A stretch of 64,000 nucleotides of DNA from positions 1 through 64,000 of the forward strand of contig DASQFI010000054.1 in assembly GCA_035633215.1 (NCBI GenBank). The letters run 5' to 3'. The position numbers and the translations under genes are program-made. Positions 1 through 7,345 of the stretch are shown here, piece by piece (position 1 is the first letter of the stretch; every line of letters starts with the position of its first letter). A model generated the notes under the pieces. It worked only from the letters and a program-made list of their open reading frames with translations, had not been told where the DNA came from and did no database searches. The DNA is from DASQFI01 sp035633215. GTDB lineage: Bacteria; Acidobacteriota; Vicinamibacteria; Vicinamibacterales; SCN-69-37.

Positions 1-1
1 C

Positions 2-127
2 CTGCTCGTCAAGCGCCATGGTCGACAGCTGCGCGCAGGGCAGGCCGACCTCTGGACGGGTGATTACTTTCTTGCCCTCGGTCTCCATCGCCTGCGCGGA
101 ACCATTCGATACCCGGAGACCGCATAA
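2..127 (+). pseudogene. C-terminal tail of a probable group II intron-encoded protein (cut by window edge)
   Basis: An open frame enters from the left edge and ends at TAA 125-127. It gives about 41 residues ending in LGLHRLRGTIRYPETA. The tail has the WxxxYFxxLGLHRLRGT look of the C-terminus of some group II intron reverse transcriptases, but that is recollection, not a search. The main support is positional: a domain-V-like RNA hairpin follows 26 bases downstream. Whether the protein is intact cannot be seen. It could instead be the tail of another mobile-element protein. Confidence 0.4.
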
Positions 128-241
128 TGCCGCGCTCTCAAGACCCCTTGGTAAGCCGTGTGCGGGAAATCCGCATGCACGGTTTGAACGGGGTCTTACT
201 CCACCGGCCGCGCTCATGCGGCCCAGAAAGTAGGATCTACC
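128..241 (+). mobile_element. 3' end of a group II intron (domain V-like RNA)
   Basis: Bases 153-186 resemble a group II domain V: an AGC triad at 154-156, a lower stem GCCGTG (155-160) with CACGGT (178-183), a two-base bulge, an upper stem GCGG (162-165) with CCGC (171-174), and a GAAA-type loop. An 8-bp helix, AAGACCCC (140-147) with GGGGTCTT (190-197), encloses it. A further GC hairpin lies at 206-223. The sequence then runs to CTAC at 237-240, a plausible intron 3' end just before the next gene. The exact splice boundary is not established. Confidence 0.5.
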
Positions 242-242
242 A

Positions 243-713
243 GTGCTTGTTTGGCTGCGATGGTGGGCGGAGCTCCTCGACTCGAAGTTCCGCATTCCCG
301 GTACCAAGATCCGCTTCGGCCTTGACCCGATCCTTTCCATCGTCCCGGTTCTGGGCGAGCTGTCGACGCCGATGTTCACGGCTTTGGTGCTTACCCAGGC
401 ACTGCGGCAGCGCGTGCCGGCGGTCGTCATTCTCCGGATGATCGTCAATGCGCTGATTGACGCCGCGGTTGGCGCCGTTCCGGTCGCCGGCACCGTGGCG
501 GACGTGTTCTGGCGCGCCAATAACGTCAACCTGGCGCTGCTCGAGCGCCACGGGCAACGCGGACGACCGCCGACAAAGAGTGACTATGTCGTGTTCTGGA
601 TCATCGTCGGCCTGTTCGGGCTGGCCGTCGGCTTTCTTGCCATCTTCGGCCTGTGGATGACGCTGCAGCTGTGGCAGTTTCTCTCGAACCCCCATGCGCC
701 TCGGTTACTTTGA
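243..713 (+). CDS. DUF4112 membrane protein
   Basis: 156 residues from a GTG start. The N-terminal motif LLDSKFRIPGTKIRFGLDPI is the hallmark of DUF4112 proteins, small membrane proteins of unknown function. A long apolar region with several possible membrane segments follows, with the last clear one at about residues 117-142. The 3' end overlaps queA by 20 bases, so the two are probably co-transcribed. The start lies two bases after the likely 3' end of the intron. The annotated start may therefore be a remnant, with any original 5' end of the gene on the far side of the intron outside this window. Confidence 0.75.
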   Translation: MLVWLRWWAELLDSKFRIPGTKIRFGLDPILSIVPVLGELSTPMFTALVLTQALRQRVPAVVILRMIVNALIDAAVGAVPVAGTVADVFWRANNVNLALLERHGQRGRPPTKSDYVVFWIIVGLFGLAVGFLAIFGLWMTLQLWQFLSNPHAPRLL

Positions 714-1872
714 CTACGAGCTGCCCGATGATCGCATCGCGCAGTCGCCCCGCCCGCGCGGCACGTCGCGGCTGCTGGTCGTCGATCGTGCTGCCGGGGC
801 CTGGAAGGAAGGGACGATTCGGGATCTGCCGCGCCTGCTCCGGCGTGGCGATCTCATGGTCGCCAACGACACGCGGGTATTTCCCGCGCGGTTGCTGGGG
901 AGGCGGGATCCGAGTGGCGGCGCCGTCGAGTGCCTGCTTCTCGAGCCGTTCTCACGTTCCCCTGGCGGGCAACTGGTTGGAATTCGGCCGACGGTCTCGC
1001 GATCCTCGCCGGTTTTGCACGATGTGGACGTGAGAACGGCTCTCGAACGCGTGCGCGACACGGAGTGGCTCGCGCTCGTGCACCCGGGACACAAGCTCAA
1101 AGTCGGCGTGCGGATGGTCTTCGAGGACCCGTCGCGCGCCCCGGGAGTCGCGATACGAGCCGAGGTCCTCGAGCGCCTGTACTTCGGCCGCCGCCGTCTT
1201 CGCCTGACCGTCGACTCCGGTCCGGAGTCCGGCGCCGGGATCGACCGCGCCATCGACGCGCTTGGTCACATCCCGCTCCCGCCGTACATCCGGCGACCCG
1301 ACAGCCCCGACGATCGCGAACGGTATCAGACGATCTTCGCGCGCGCGCGCGGATCCGTCGCGGCACCAACCGCCGGCTTGCATTTCGATCAGGAAGTCCT
1401 CGAGTCGCTTCAGGCAGCCGGCATCGACTGGACGACGCTGACGCTTCACGTCGGCTATGGGACCTTCAAGCCGGTTCGTACCGAAGACGTGACGCAGCAT
1501 CAAGTGGACGCTGAACGGTTCGAGATTCCAGCCGCGACCGCCGACGCGATCGAGCGTGCCCGCGCGGCTGGCCGGCGCGTCGTGGCGGTCGGGACGACGA
1601 CGACGCGGGCGCTTGAGGGTCCGGCAGGTGAGAACGGCGTTCCAGTGGCCGGCCGGGGGGCGACGGAGCTCTTCATCCGTCCTGGCCACCGCTTTCGGGT
1701 TGTCGACGCGATGCTGACGAACTTCCACCTGCCGCGCTCGTCGCTCTTCGTGCTCGTCTGCGCGTTCGCGGGCCGCGATCTCATGCTCGCGGCGTATCGC
1801 GACGCGATCGCGCGCGGGTTCCTCTTTTACAGCTACGGCGACGCGATGTTGATCGGGGACGATCTAAACTAA
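694..1872 (+). CDS. queA: S-adenosylmethionine:tRNA ribosyltransferase-isomerase QueA with an in-frame repeat insertion
   Basis: QueA transfers and isomerises the ribosyl group of SAM onto preQ1 in tRNA to give epoxyqueuosine. Diagnostic motifs are present: NDTRVFPARLLG near residue 58, GHIPLPPYIRRPD, VAAPTAGLHFD, TLHVGYGTF, VVAVGTTTTRALE, TNFHLPRSSL and FFSYGDAM-like FLFYSYGDAM near the end. The protein is 392 residues against roughly 345-356 for the family. The excess is one block, about residues 84-117, encoded by a 96-bp palindromic element that interrupts LLLE...RVRDTEWLALVHPG. Removing 34 codons restores the normal length and reads LLERVRD. The insert keeps the frame and has no stop, so the enzyme may still be made. 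queE and queC lie at 21433-22766. Confidence 0.95.
   Translation: MRLGYFDYELPDDRIAQSPRPRGTSRLLVVDRAAGAWKEGTIRDLPRLLRRGDLMVANDTRVFPARLLGRRDPSGGAVECLLLEPFSRSPGGQLVGIRPTVSRSSPVLHDVDVRTALERVRDTEWLALVHPGHKLKVGVRMVFEDPSRAPGVAIRAEVLERLYFGRRRLRLTVDSGPESGAGIDRAIDALGHIPLPPYIRRPDSPDDRERYQTIFARARGSVAAPTAGLHFDQEVLESLQAAGIDWTTLTLHVGYGTFKPVRTEDVTQHQVDAERFEIPAATADAIERARAAGRRVVAVGTTTTRALEGPAGENGVPVAGRGATELFIRPGHRFRVVDAMLTNFHLPRSSLFVLVCAFAGRDLMLAAYRDAIARGFLFYSYGDAMLIGDDLN
945..1040 (+). mobile_element. 96-bp palindromic element, copy A, inside queA
   Basis: The element runs from GCCGTTCTCAC to GTGAGAACGGC, an exact 11-bp terminal inverted repeat. It is flanked on both sides by TCTCGA (939-944 and 1041-1046), which looks like a 6-bp target duplication. 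However, CTCGA and TCTCG are also partly conserved beside the other copies, so the true ends are uncertain by a few bases. 96 + 6 = 102 bp, exactly 34 codons. In reverse orientation it differs from copy D (59134-59229) at about 8 of 96 positions by eye. Confidence 0.85.
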
Positions 1873-1886
1873 TCCCGCGCGTCCCG

Positions 1887-2834
1887 ATGAAATACGAAGA
1901 GTTCGACCTCACTGGCATCAAGACGTATCCGCTCGACAAGCGGCAGAGCAAAGTGCGCCACGACCATTTCGCGAAGGCGTGGGACCCGGCGTCGGGCATG
2001 CCGGGCTGGTTCGCCTCGCTGCCGGGCCTGCTCGCGTCCGCGGATTTCCTCGCGGTCGTCGCCGCCATCCGCCAGGCCCGTGCGAACAAGCGCGCCGTCG
2101 TCTGGGGTCTCGGCGCGCACGTCATCAAGGCGGGACTCTCGCCCGTCATCATCGATCTCATGGACCGCGGGTTCGTCTCGGCGATCGCAATGAATGGCGC
2201 CGGCCTGATTCACGATTTCGAAGTCGCGCTGGCGGGGGCGACGTCCGAGGAGGTCGAGTCCAGCCTCGGCCCGGGCGAGTTCGGCATGGCGGAGGAAACC
2301 GGGCGTCACTTGAACGAGGCGATCGCGGCCGGCGCGGCGCGCGGACTCGGCCTCGGACAGGCGGCGAGCGCCTACCTCGCCGGGCGGCGCCCGTCGTTTG
2401 CTCATTTCAGCCTTCTCTGCGCCGCGACGCGCCTCGAGATCCCCGTCACCGTGCACGTCGGGATCGGCACGGACATTATTCATATGCATCCGTCGGCCTC
2501 CGGCGAGGCCATCGGCGCCGCCAGCCTCCGGGACTTTCGGTTCTTCACGTCGTTCGTCGCGCACCTGCAAGGCGGCGTGTACCTCAATTGCGGCTCGGCA
2601 GTGATCCTGCCCGAGGTCCTTCTGAAAGCGGTTTCGCTCGTCCGCAACCGCGGCCTGTCGCTCGACGGACTCACCACCGTGAACTTCGATTTCGTCCGGC
2701 TCTATCGTCCCGAAACGAATGTCGTCCGCCGCCCGGTCGCGGGCATCGGCCGCGGCTACTCGATCACCGGTCACCACGAGCTCATGCTTCCGCTCCTCGC
2801 GGCGGCCTTGATAGCAGGCCGCTCCGCGGCCTGA
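1887..2834 (+). CDS. Deoxyhypusine synthase-like protein
   Basis: 315 residues. HVIKAGLSPVIIDLMDRG, AMNGAGLIHDFE, the GEFGMAEETG stretch and FAHFSLL match bacterial relatives of deoxyhypusine synthase. In eukaryotes and archaea that NAD-dependent enzyme moves an aminobutyl group from spermidine to a lysine of eIF5A. Bacteria lack canonical eIF5A, and relatives in the family make homospermidine or have unknown products, so the substrate here is not assigned. The start lies 14 bases after queA stops, in the same direction, suggesting one operon. The family call is firm, the reaction is not. Confidence 0.8.
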   Translation: MKYEEFDLTGIKTYPLDKRQSKVRHDHFAKAWDPASGMPGWFASLPGLLASADFLAVVAAIRQARANKRAVVWGLGAHVIKAGLSPVIIDLMDRGFVSAIAMNGAGLIHDFEVALAGATSEEVESSLGPGEFGMAEETGRHLNEAIAAGAARGLGLGQAASAYLAGRRPSFAHFSLLCAATRLEIPVTVHVGIGTDIIHMHPSASGEAIGAASLRDFRFFTSFVAHLQGGVYLNCGSAVILPEVLLKAVSLVRNRGLSLDGLTTVNFDFVRLYRPETNVVRRPVAGIGRGYSITGHHELMLPLLAAALIAGRSAA

Positions 2835-2860
2835 ACTTCGAACTTCGAACGGGCCTTAGG

Positions 2861-2939
2861 TCCGTACTTCTGCGTCAGCTCAGGCACTTGAGCGTCAGCT
2901 CCGTACTTCAGCGTCAGGTCCAGTACTTCAGCGATAGGG
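2861..2939. repeat. Array of GTACTTC(T/A)GCG short repeats
   Basis: The stretch between the deoxyhypusine synthase-like gene and the tRNA carries at least three imperfect copies of a roughly 20-base unit, CGTACTTCTGCGTCAGCTC and variants ending GCGTCAGG or GCGATAGG. The same units reappear in reverse complement at 37101-37172. No coding potential is evident. Tandem GAACTTC units lie just upstream at 2833-2849. Confidence 0.6.
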
Positions 2940-2956
2940 TAAGATCGTGAGTTCGT

Positions 2957-3032
2957 GCCGGTGTAGCTCAGTGGTTAGAGCATGCGGCTCATATCCGCAG
3001 GGTCCGGGGTTCAAGTCCCTGCACCGGCACCA
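2957..3032 (+). tRNA. tRNA with CAT anticodon (elongator Met or Ile2)
   Basis: A 76-base cloverleaf with encoded CCA. The acceptor stem is GCCGGTG with CACCGGC, the D arm carries AGTGGTTAGA, the anticodon stem is TGCGG/CCGCA with loop CTCATAT, and the T loop is TTCAAGT with one G-T pair in its stem. The anticodon is CAT. By eye it cannot be decided whether this is elongator tRNA-Met or tRNA-Ile2, whose C34 is modified to lysidine. The tRNA-Ile-lysidine synthase gene starts 18 bases downstream. Confidence 0.93.
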
Positions 3033-3049
3033 GTATTTCCATTATTTCC

Positions 3050-4504
3050 ATGTCCCCCCTGGCGCGGCGCGTCTTGCGCGGCCTCCGGCGCCGGAAGTTG
3101 TTGAGCGCCGGCGAGCGCGTCGCCGTCGCGCTCTCCGGCGGATCCGATTCTGTTGCCCTTGCCTGGCTCCTGCGTGAGATCGCCTCGGCCGGCCACCTCA
3201 GCGTGGCGGGCCTCGTCCACCTGAATCACGGGTTGCGCGGCGAGGAGTCGAACGCTGACGAGGCGTTCTGCCGTGCGCTTGCCGCGCGCCTTGGCTGGCC
3301 GATCGACGTCGAGCGCGTCGACGCCGGCGTCCTCGCGCGCGCGCGGACGCAGTCGGTCGAGGTCGCGAGCCGCGACGCGCGCTACCAGTTCTTCGAAGCC
3401 GCCGCGCGCCGGCTTCCGGCTGATGCGGTGGCGACGGGCCACACGCTCGACGACCAGGCCGAGACCGTACTGCTTCGACTGCTGCGGGGCGCGGGCAGCC
3501 GCGGCCTCTCCGGCGTCCGCCCGCGCCGCGGGCCCTACGTCCGGCCGCTCCTCGAGATCACGCGCGCCGAGCTTCGCGAGTACCTCGCCGGCATCGGCGA
3601 GTCCTTTCGAGACGACGCGTCAAACCTGGATCTCACGATTCCGCGCAACCGGATTCGCCACGAACTGATGCCCGTGATCGCGCGGCTCGCGCCGGGCGGC
3701 AGTCGCGCCCTGGCCAGGCTTGCCATGCTGGCTCGAGACGACGAGGACTTTCTCCAGCAGGCGGCAATCGCGGCGGGTCGATCTCTCGTCTTATCCAACA
3801 GGGGAGTCGATCGTCAGGCGTTGGCGGCGTTGCCGCCGGCGCTCGGGCGTCGCGTCGCGCGGGACCTCCTGCTGAGTGTGCACCCGGCGGCGCCGTTGAC
3901 ATCCCGGCACGTCGAAGCTGTTCGGGAACTGGCGGCCGCCGATAAGCCAAACGGGCACCTTGATTTGCCGGGTCTGGTCGTCGAGTGTCGGGCCGGTGTC
4001 CTGAAAATCGATCGCGCCACGGACACTCCGGAAACGGACGGCCCGATCGGGCGTGAGCGGGGTCTGAAGAAAGGAGCCGGCCTTCTGGAGCCGCTCCCGC
4101 TTCAGGTCCCGGGCGCGGTTGAGATGCCGAAGGCCGGCGTGAGCATCGCGGCGTCGATCCAGAAAGGGGCTCCACGAGGGAGCTCGGATCGGGGCCCCGG
4201 GGGAAAGCCCGGCGGCGACACGATGGCTGTCCTCCAGGCCTCGTCGCTCGCGTTGCCGCTGGCCGTTCGAAGCCGTCGTCCGGGCGACCGGTTTCGCCCG
4301 CTCGGGGCGCCGGGCCGCCGCAAGTTGCAGGATCTTCTTGTCGATCGGAAAGTTCCACGTGACGAGCGCGACGCGCTGCCGCTCGTCGTGGATGCGGCCG
4401 ACAGGATTGTGTGGGTCGTTGGCGTGGCGATTGCAGAAGAATGCCGTGTCACGGCGCCCGAGGCAGGCGTGGTAATCTTGGAAGTTAGGAATCTAAGAAA
4501 TTGA
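3050..4504 (+). CDS. tilS: tRNA(Ile)-lysidine synthase TilS
   Basis: TilS joins lysine to C34 of tRNA-Ile2 (CAU), changing both its codon reading and its charging. The 484-residue protein has the N-type ATP pyrophosphatase loop VALSGGSDSVALAW near residue 27, then HLNHGLRGEES, ARDARY-like ASRDARYQFF, TGHTLDDQAETVLLRLLRG and the IPRNRIRHELMP region near residue 200. The C-terminal part with RRPGDRFRPLGAPGRRKLQDLL is the TilS C-terminal domain. It follows a CAT-anticodon tRNA by 18 bases and overlaps ftsH by 4 bases, so it is probably cotranscribed with ftsH. Confidence 0.95.
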   Translation: MSPLARRVLRGLRRRKLLSAGERVAVALSGGSDSVALAWLLREIASAGHLSVAGLVHLNHGLRGEESNADEAFCRALAARLGWPIDVERVDAGVLARARTQSVEVASRDARYQFFEAAARRLPADAVATGHTLDDQAETVLLRLLRGAGSRGLSGVRPRRGPYVRPLLEITRAELREYLAGIGESFRDDASNLDLTIPRNRIRHELMPVIARLAPGGSRALARLAMLARDDEDFLQQAAIAAGRSLVLSNRGVDRQALAALPPALGRRVARDLLLSVHPAAPLTSRHVEAVRELAAADKPNGHLDLPGLVVECRAGVLKIDRATDTPETDGPIGRERGLKKGAGLLEPLPLQVPGAVEMPKAGVSIAASIQKGAPRGSSDRGPGGKPGGDTMAVLQASSLALPLAVRSRRPGDRFRPLGAPGRRKLQDLLVDRKVPRDERDALPLVVDAADRIVWVVGVAIAEECRVTAPEAGVVILEVRNLRN

Positions 4505-6411
4505 ATTCGACTCTGAAGAGCCTTCTGTTCTGGATGGTCCTGGTCGTCATTGCGGCCTTGATCTGGCAATTCACCAGTCTGCGATCGAGCGACGAAGAGA
4601 TCACGTTCAGCGTCTTCCTCGAGCGGTTGAACGCGGACCAGCTGGAAAAGGTCACCTTCGTCGGCAACGAGATCACCGGCAAGTTCAAGGGCGAAACCGC
4701 CAAGGGCTTCTACACCTACATGCCGCCGGCCTACGGCGACAAAGTGGTGGAGATGCTCGGGACGAAGACCGTCCAGGTGGATGCCCGGCGCGAGACGACC
4801 ACGGGCTGGACCCTGATTCTGCTCCAGTACGCGCCGCTCGTCCTCATGATCGGCGTGTTCCTGTTCTTCATGCGGCAGATGCAGAGCGGCGGCAACAAGG
4901 CGCTCTCCTTCGGCAAGAGCCGGGCGAAGCTCTCTTCCAGCACCCAGAAAAAGGTCACGTTCAAGGACGTGGCGGGCGCCGACGAGGCCAAGGAAGAACT
5001 GCAGGAGATCATCGAGTTCCTCCGCGAGCCCCAGCGCTTCCAGAAGCTCGGCGGCCGCATCCCGAAGGGCGTGCTCTTGATGGGCTCGCCCGGCACCGGC
5101 AAGACGCTCCTCGCGCGCGCCGTGGCGGGCGAAGCCAACGTGCCGTTCTTTTCGATCAGCGGTTCGGATTTCGTCGAGATGTTCGTCGGGGTCGGCGCCT
5201 CGCGCGTCCGCGACCTGTTCGAGCAGGGCAAGAAGAACGCGCCGTGCATCATCTTCATTGACGAGATCGACGCGGTCGGCCGTCATCGCGGCGCCGGCCT
5301 TGGCGGCGGCCACGACGAGCGCGAGCAGACGCTCAATCAGCTGCTCGTCGAAATGGACGGCTTCGAGTCGAACGAAGGCGTCATCCTGATTGCCGCCACG
5401 AACCGGCCCGACGTGCTCGACCCGGCGCTCTTGCGCCCCGGCCGCTTCGATCGCCGCATCGTCGTCATTCGTCCCGACGTGAAGGGCCGCGAGGGCATCC
5501 TCGTCGTTCACACCAAGAAGATCCCGCTGTCGGACGACGTGGATATTCGGGTGCTCGCGCGCGGCACGGCCGGGTTCTGCGGCGCGGATCTGGCGAACCT
5601 CGTCAACGAGGCCGCGCTGAACGCCGCGCGCTACAACCAGAAAGTCGTGCGGATGGCCGATTTCGAGTTCGCCAAGGACAAGGTCCTGATGGGCTCGGAG
5701 CGGCGGTCCATGATGATCACCGAGGAGGAGAAGCGCGTCACAGCCGTGCACGAAGCGGGGCATGCGCTGCTCGCCGCGCTCCTGCCCAACGCCGATCCGG
5801 TGCACAAGGTGACGATCATCCCGCGCGGCATGGCGCTCGGCGTGACCATGCAGCTGCCGGTGGACGACAAGCACACCTACTCGCGCGACTACCTCATCGA
5901 TCAGATCGCGATCCTGCTCGGCGGCCGGATTGCGGAAGAGATCACGAACGGCAAGCTCACGACCGGCGCCGGCAACGACCTCGAGCGCGTCACCGAGCTC
6001 TCGCGGCGGATGGTCTGCGAGTGGGGCATGAGCGATGAGCTTGGCCCGCTGACGTTCGGCAAGCGCGAGGAGCAGATCTTCCTCGGCCGCGAGATCTCCA
6101 AGACCCAGGACTACAGCGAGCAAACCGCGGTTCGCATCGACAACGAAGTCACGAAGCTCGTGCGGAACAACTACGAGCGGGCGCGCGCCATCCTCGTCGA
6201 TCACAAGTCGGTGCTCCTCAAGATCGCCGACGAACTCCTCGCGCGCGAAGTGCTCGACGCCGAGCAGGTCACGCGCCTCGCGCAGGGCCTGGCGATCGAC
6301 GAGCCGATGTCCTCGTCCCCGCCCGTCTCCGACGAGACGCCGCGCCGCGAAGCGCCGCCCGAGCGGCCGTCGATGGTTCCAGCGCTCGGAAAGCCAGTCA
6401 CACAGGAATAG
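4501..6411 (+). CDS. ftsH: ATP-dependent zinc metalloprotease FtsH
   Basis: 636 residues from a TTG start that overlaps the tilS stop (TTGA). The N-terminus has two membrane segments, about residues 6-24 and 101-121, around a small extracytoplasmic domain. The AAA domain follows with Walker A GSPGTGKT near 195, Walker B IIFIDEIDA near 251 and the second region of homology NRPDVLDPALLRPGRFDRR. The zinc-protease site is HEAGH near 417, with the third ligand region TTGAGNDLERVT downstream. FtsH degrades damaged membrane proteins and selected regulators. The tilS-ftsH-folP order is common in bacteria. Confidence 0.97.
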   Translation: MNSTLKSLLFWMVLVVIAALIWQFTSLRSSDEEITFSVFLERLNADQLEKVTFVGNEITGKFKGETAKGFYTYMPPAYGDKVVEMLGTKTVQVDARRETTTGWTLILLQYAPLVLMIGVFLFFMRQMQSGGNKALSFGKSRAKLSSSTQKKVTFKDVAGADEAKEELQEIIEFLREPQRFQKLGGRIPKGVLLMGSPGTGKTLLARAVAGEANVPFFSISGSDFVEMFVGVGASRVRDLFEQGKKNAPCIIFIDEIDAVGRHRGAGLGGGHDEREQTLNQLLVEMDGFESNEGVILIAATNRPDVLDPALLRPGRFDRRIVVIRPDVKGREGILVVHTKKIPLSDDVDIRVLARGTAGFCGADLANLVNEAALNAARYNQKVVRMADFEFAKDKVLMGSERRSMMITEEEKRVTAVHEAGHALLAALLPNADPVHKVTIIPRGMALGVTMQLPVDDKHTYSRDYLIDQIAILLGGRIAEEITNGKLTTGAGNDLERVTELSRRMVCEWGMSDELGPLTFGKREEQIFLGREISKTQDYSEQTAVRIDNEVTKLVRNNYERARAILVDHKSVLLKIADELLAREVLDAEQVTRLAQGLAIDEPMSSSPPVSDETPRREAPPERPSMVPALGKPVTQE

Positions 6412-6412
6412 G

Positions 6413-6459
6413 GACCTCGGGTGTCTTTTTACGATCTGCGTAAAAAGACACCCGAGGTC
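6413..6459. repeat. Perfect 21-bp palindrome over the folP start
   Basis: The arms at 6413-6433 and 6439-6459 are exact reverse complements, with a five-base loop ATCTG. The palindrome begins two bases after the ftsH stop and contains the GTG (6421) at which the longest folP frame would begin. An RNA hairpin here would bury that start. Its A/T-rich centre is unlike the surrounding coding DNA. Confidence 0.85.
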
Positions 6460-7293
6460 TTTCTACGCTTGCCCGATCGCACGCTCGAGCTGGGCGCGCG
6501 GACGCTCGTCATGGGCATCGTCAACGTCACGCCCGACTCGTTCGCGGACGGCGGCGATCGCTTCGATCCCGGAGTGGCGATCGCGGATGCGATCAAGATG
6601 GTCGAATCGGGCGCCGATCTCCTCGACATTGGCGGCGAGTCGACGCGGCCCGGCGCGCCGCCGGTGCCGACCGAAGAGGAGCTGCGACGCGTCACGCCCG
6701 TCCTCGAGGGGCTGCGCGGCCGAGTGAACGTCCCGATCTCGATCGACACCTACAAAGCGGCGGTGGCCGAGCGGGCCCTCGACTTGGGCGCGGTCATCGT
6801 CAACGACATCAGCGCGCTGACGTACGACCGGGCTCTCTCCGGCGTGGTCGCCCGGCGCCGCGCGGGCGTGGTGCTGATGCACAACCGCGGACGGTCCGCG
6901 GACATGTACGCGCGGGCCGAATACGCGGACGTCGTTGGAGAAATCGTCAGCGAGCTTGGCGATCGCATCCGCGACGCCGAGGCGGCCGGCATCGCGCGCG
7001 ACGCGATCGTCGTCGATCCCGGGCTCGGGTTCGCGAAGCAGGCCCAGCACACGTTCGAGGCGCTCGCACACCTGTCGCGGCTCGCGGAGCTCGGCCGACC
7101 GATCCTCTGCGGCCCATCACGCAAGTCGTTCCTGCGTCTTGCCCTGGGCGACGTGCCCGCGCGCGAACGGCTGTGGGGCAGCACCGCTGCAGTGGCCGCA
7201 TCTGTGTTGGGTGGCGCGCACATTGTCCGGGTCCACGACGTGTCGGAGATGGTTCAAGTCGTGCGAGTGGCGGATCGGATTCGTCAGTCGTAG
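6421..7293 (+). CDS. folP: Dihydropteroate synthase FolP
   Basis: FolP condenses p-aminobenzoate with dihydropterin pyrophosphate in folate synthesis. Signature motifs are MGIVNVTPDSFADGG, DIGGESTRPGA, SIDTYKAAVAE, VNDISAL, MHNRG, VDPGLGFAK and GPSRKSFLR. The longest frame starts at GTG 6421 and gives 290 residues, but its first 13 codons lie within a 21-bp palindrome. A TTG at 6469 would give a more usual FolP N-terminus (LPDRTLELGARTLVMG) and may be the real start. The stop TAG lies at the edge of another repeat (7290-7345). Likely the last gene of the tilS-ftsH-folP operon. Confidence 0.93.
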   Translation: MSFYDLRKKTPEVFLRLPDRTLELGARTLVMGIVNVTPDSFADGGDRFDPGVAIADAIKMVESGADLLDIGGESTRPGAPPVPTEEELRRVTPVLEGLRGRVNVPISIDTYKAAVAERALDLGAVIVNDISALTYDRALSGVVARRRAGVVLMHNRGRSADMYARAEYADVVGEIVSELGDRIRDAEAAGIARDAIVVDPGLGFAKQAQHTFEALAHLSRLAELGRPILCGPSRKSFLRLALGDVPARERLWGSTAAVAASVLGGAHIVRVHDVSEMVQVVRVADRIRQS

Positions 7294-7345
7294 GGCGGAT
7301 TGATCCCCAAATCCGCCGCCGGATTTGGAGTTCAATCCGGCCTAC
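7290..7345. repeat. GTAGG...CCTAC inverted repeat shared by two convergent gene ends
   Basis: An imperfect inverted repeat begins GTAGGGCGGATTGATCC and ends in the reverse complement of GTAGGCCGGATTGAACTCC, with AAATCCG arms meeting at the centre. It contains the folP stop (7291-7293) and the stop of the opposing membrane protein (7332-7334). As RNA it would fold into a long hairpin in either direction, so it may act as a bidirectional terminator. Related units lie at 20643-20672 and 48183-48235. Confidence 0.75.

Noticed and set aside
127..441. Small plus-strand frame starting in the intron RNA
   Set aside because: It reads through the domain-V-like structure and then the wrong frame of DUF4112.
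1620..1650. A further half-copy of the palindromic element at GGTGAGAACGGCG in queA
   Set aside because: Only about ten bases match and QueA sequence around it is normal; treated as chance.
4102..6204. 700-codon open frame antisense to ftsH
   Set aside because: It is a shadow of codon bias in a high-GC gene; the sense strand carries all FtsH motifs and the antisense protein has no recognisable domain.
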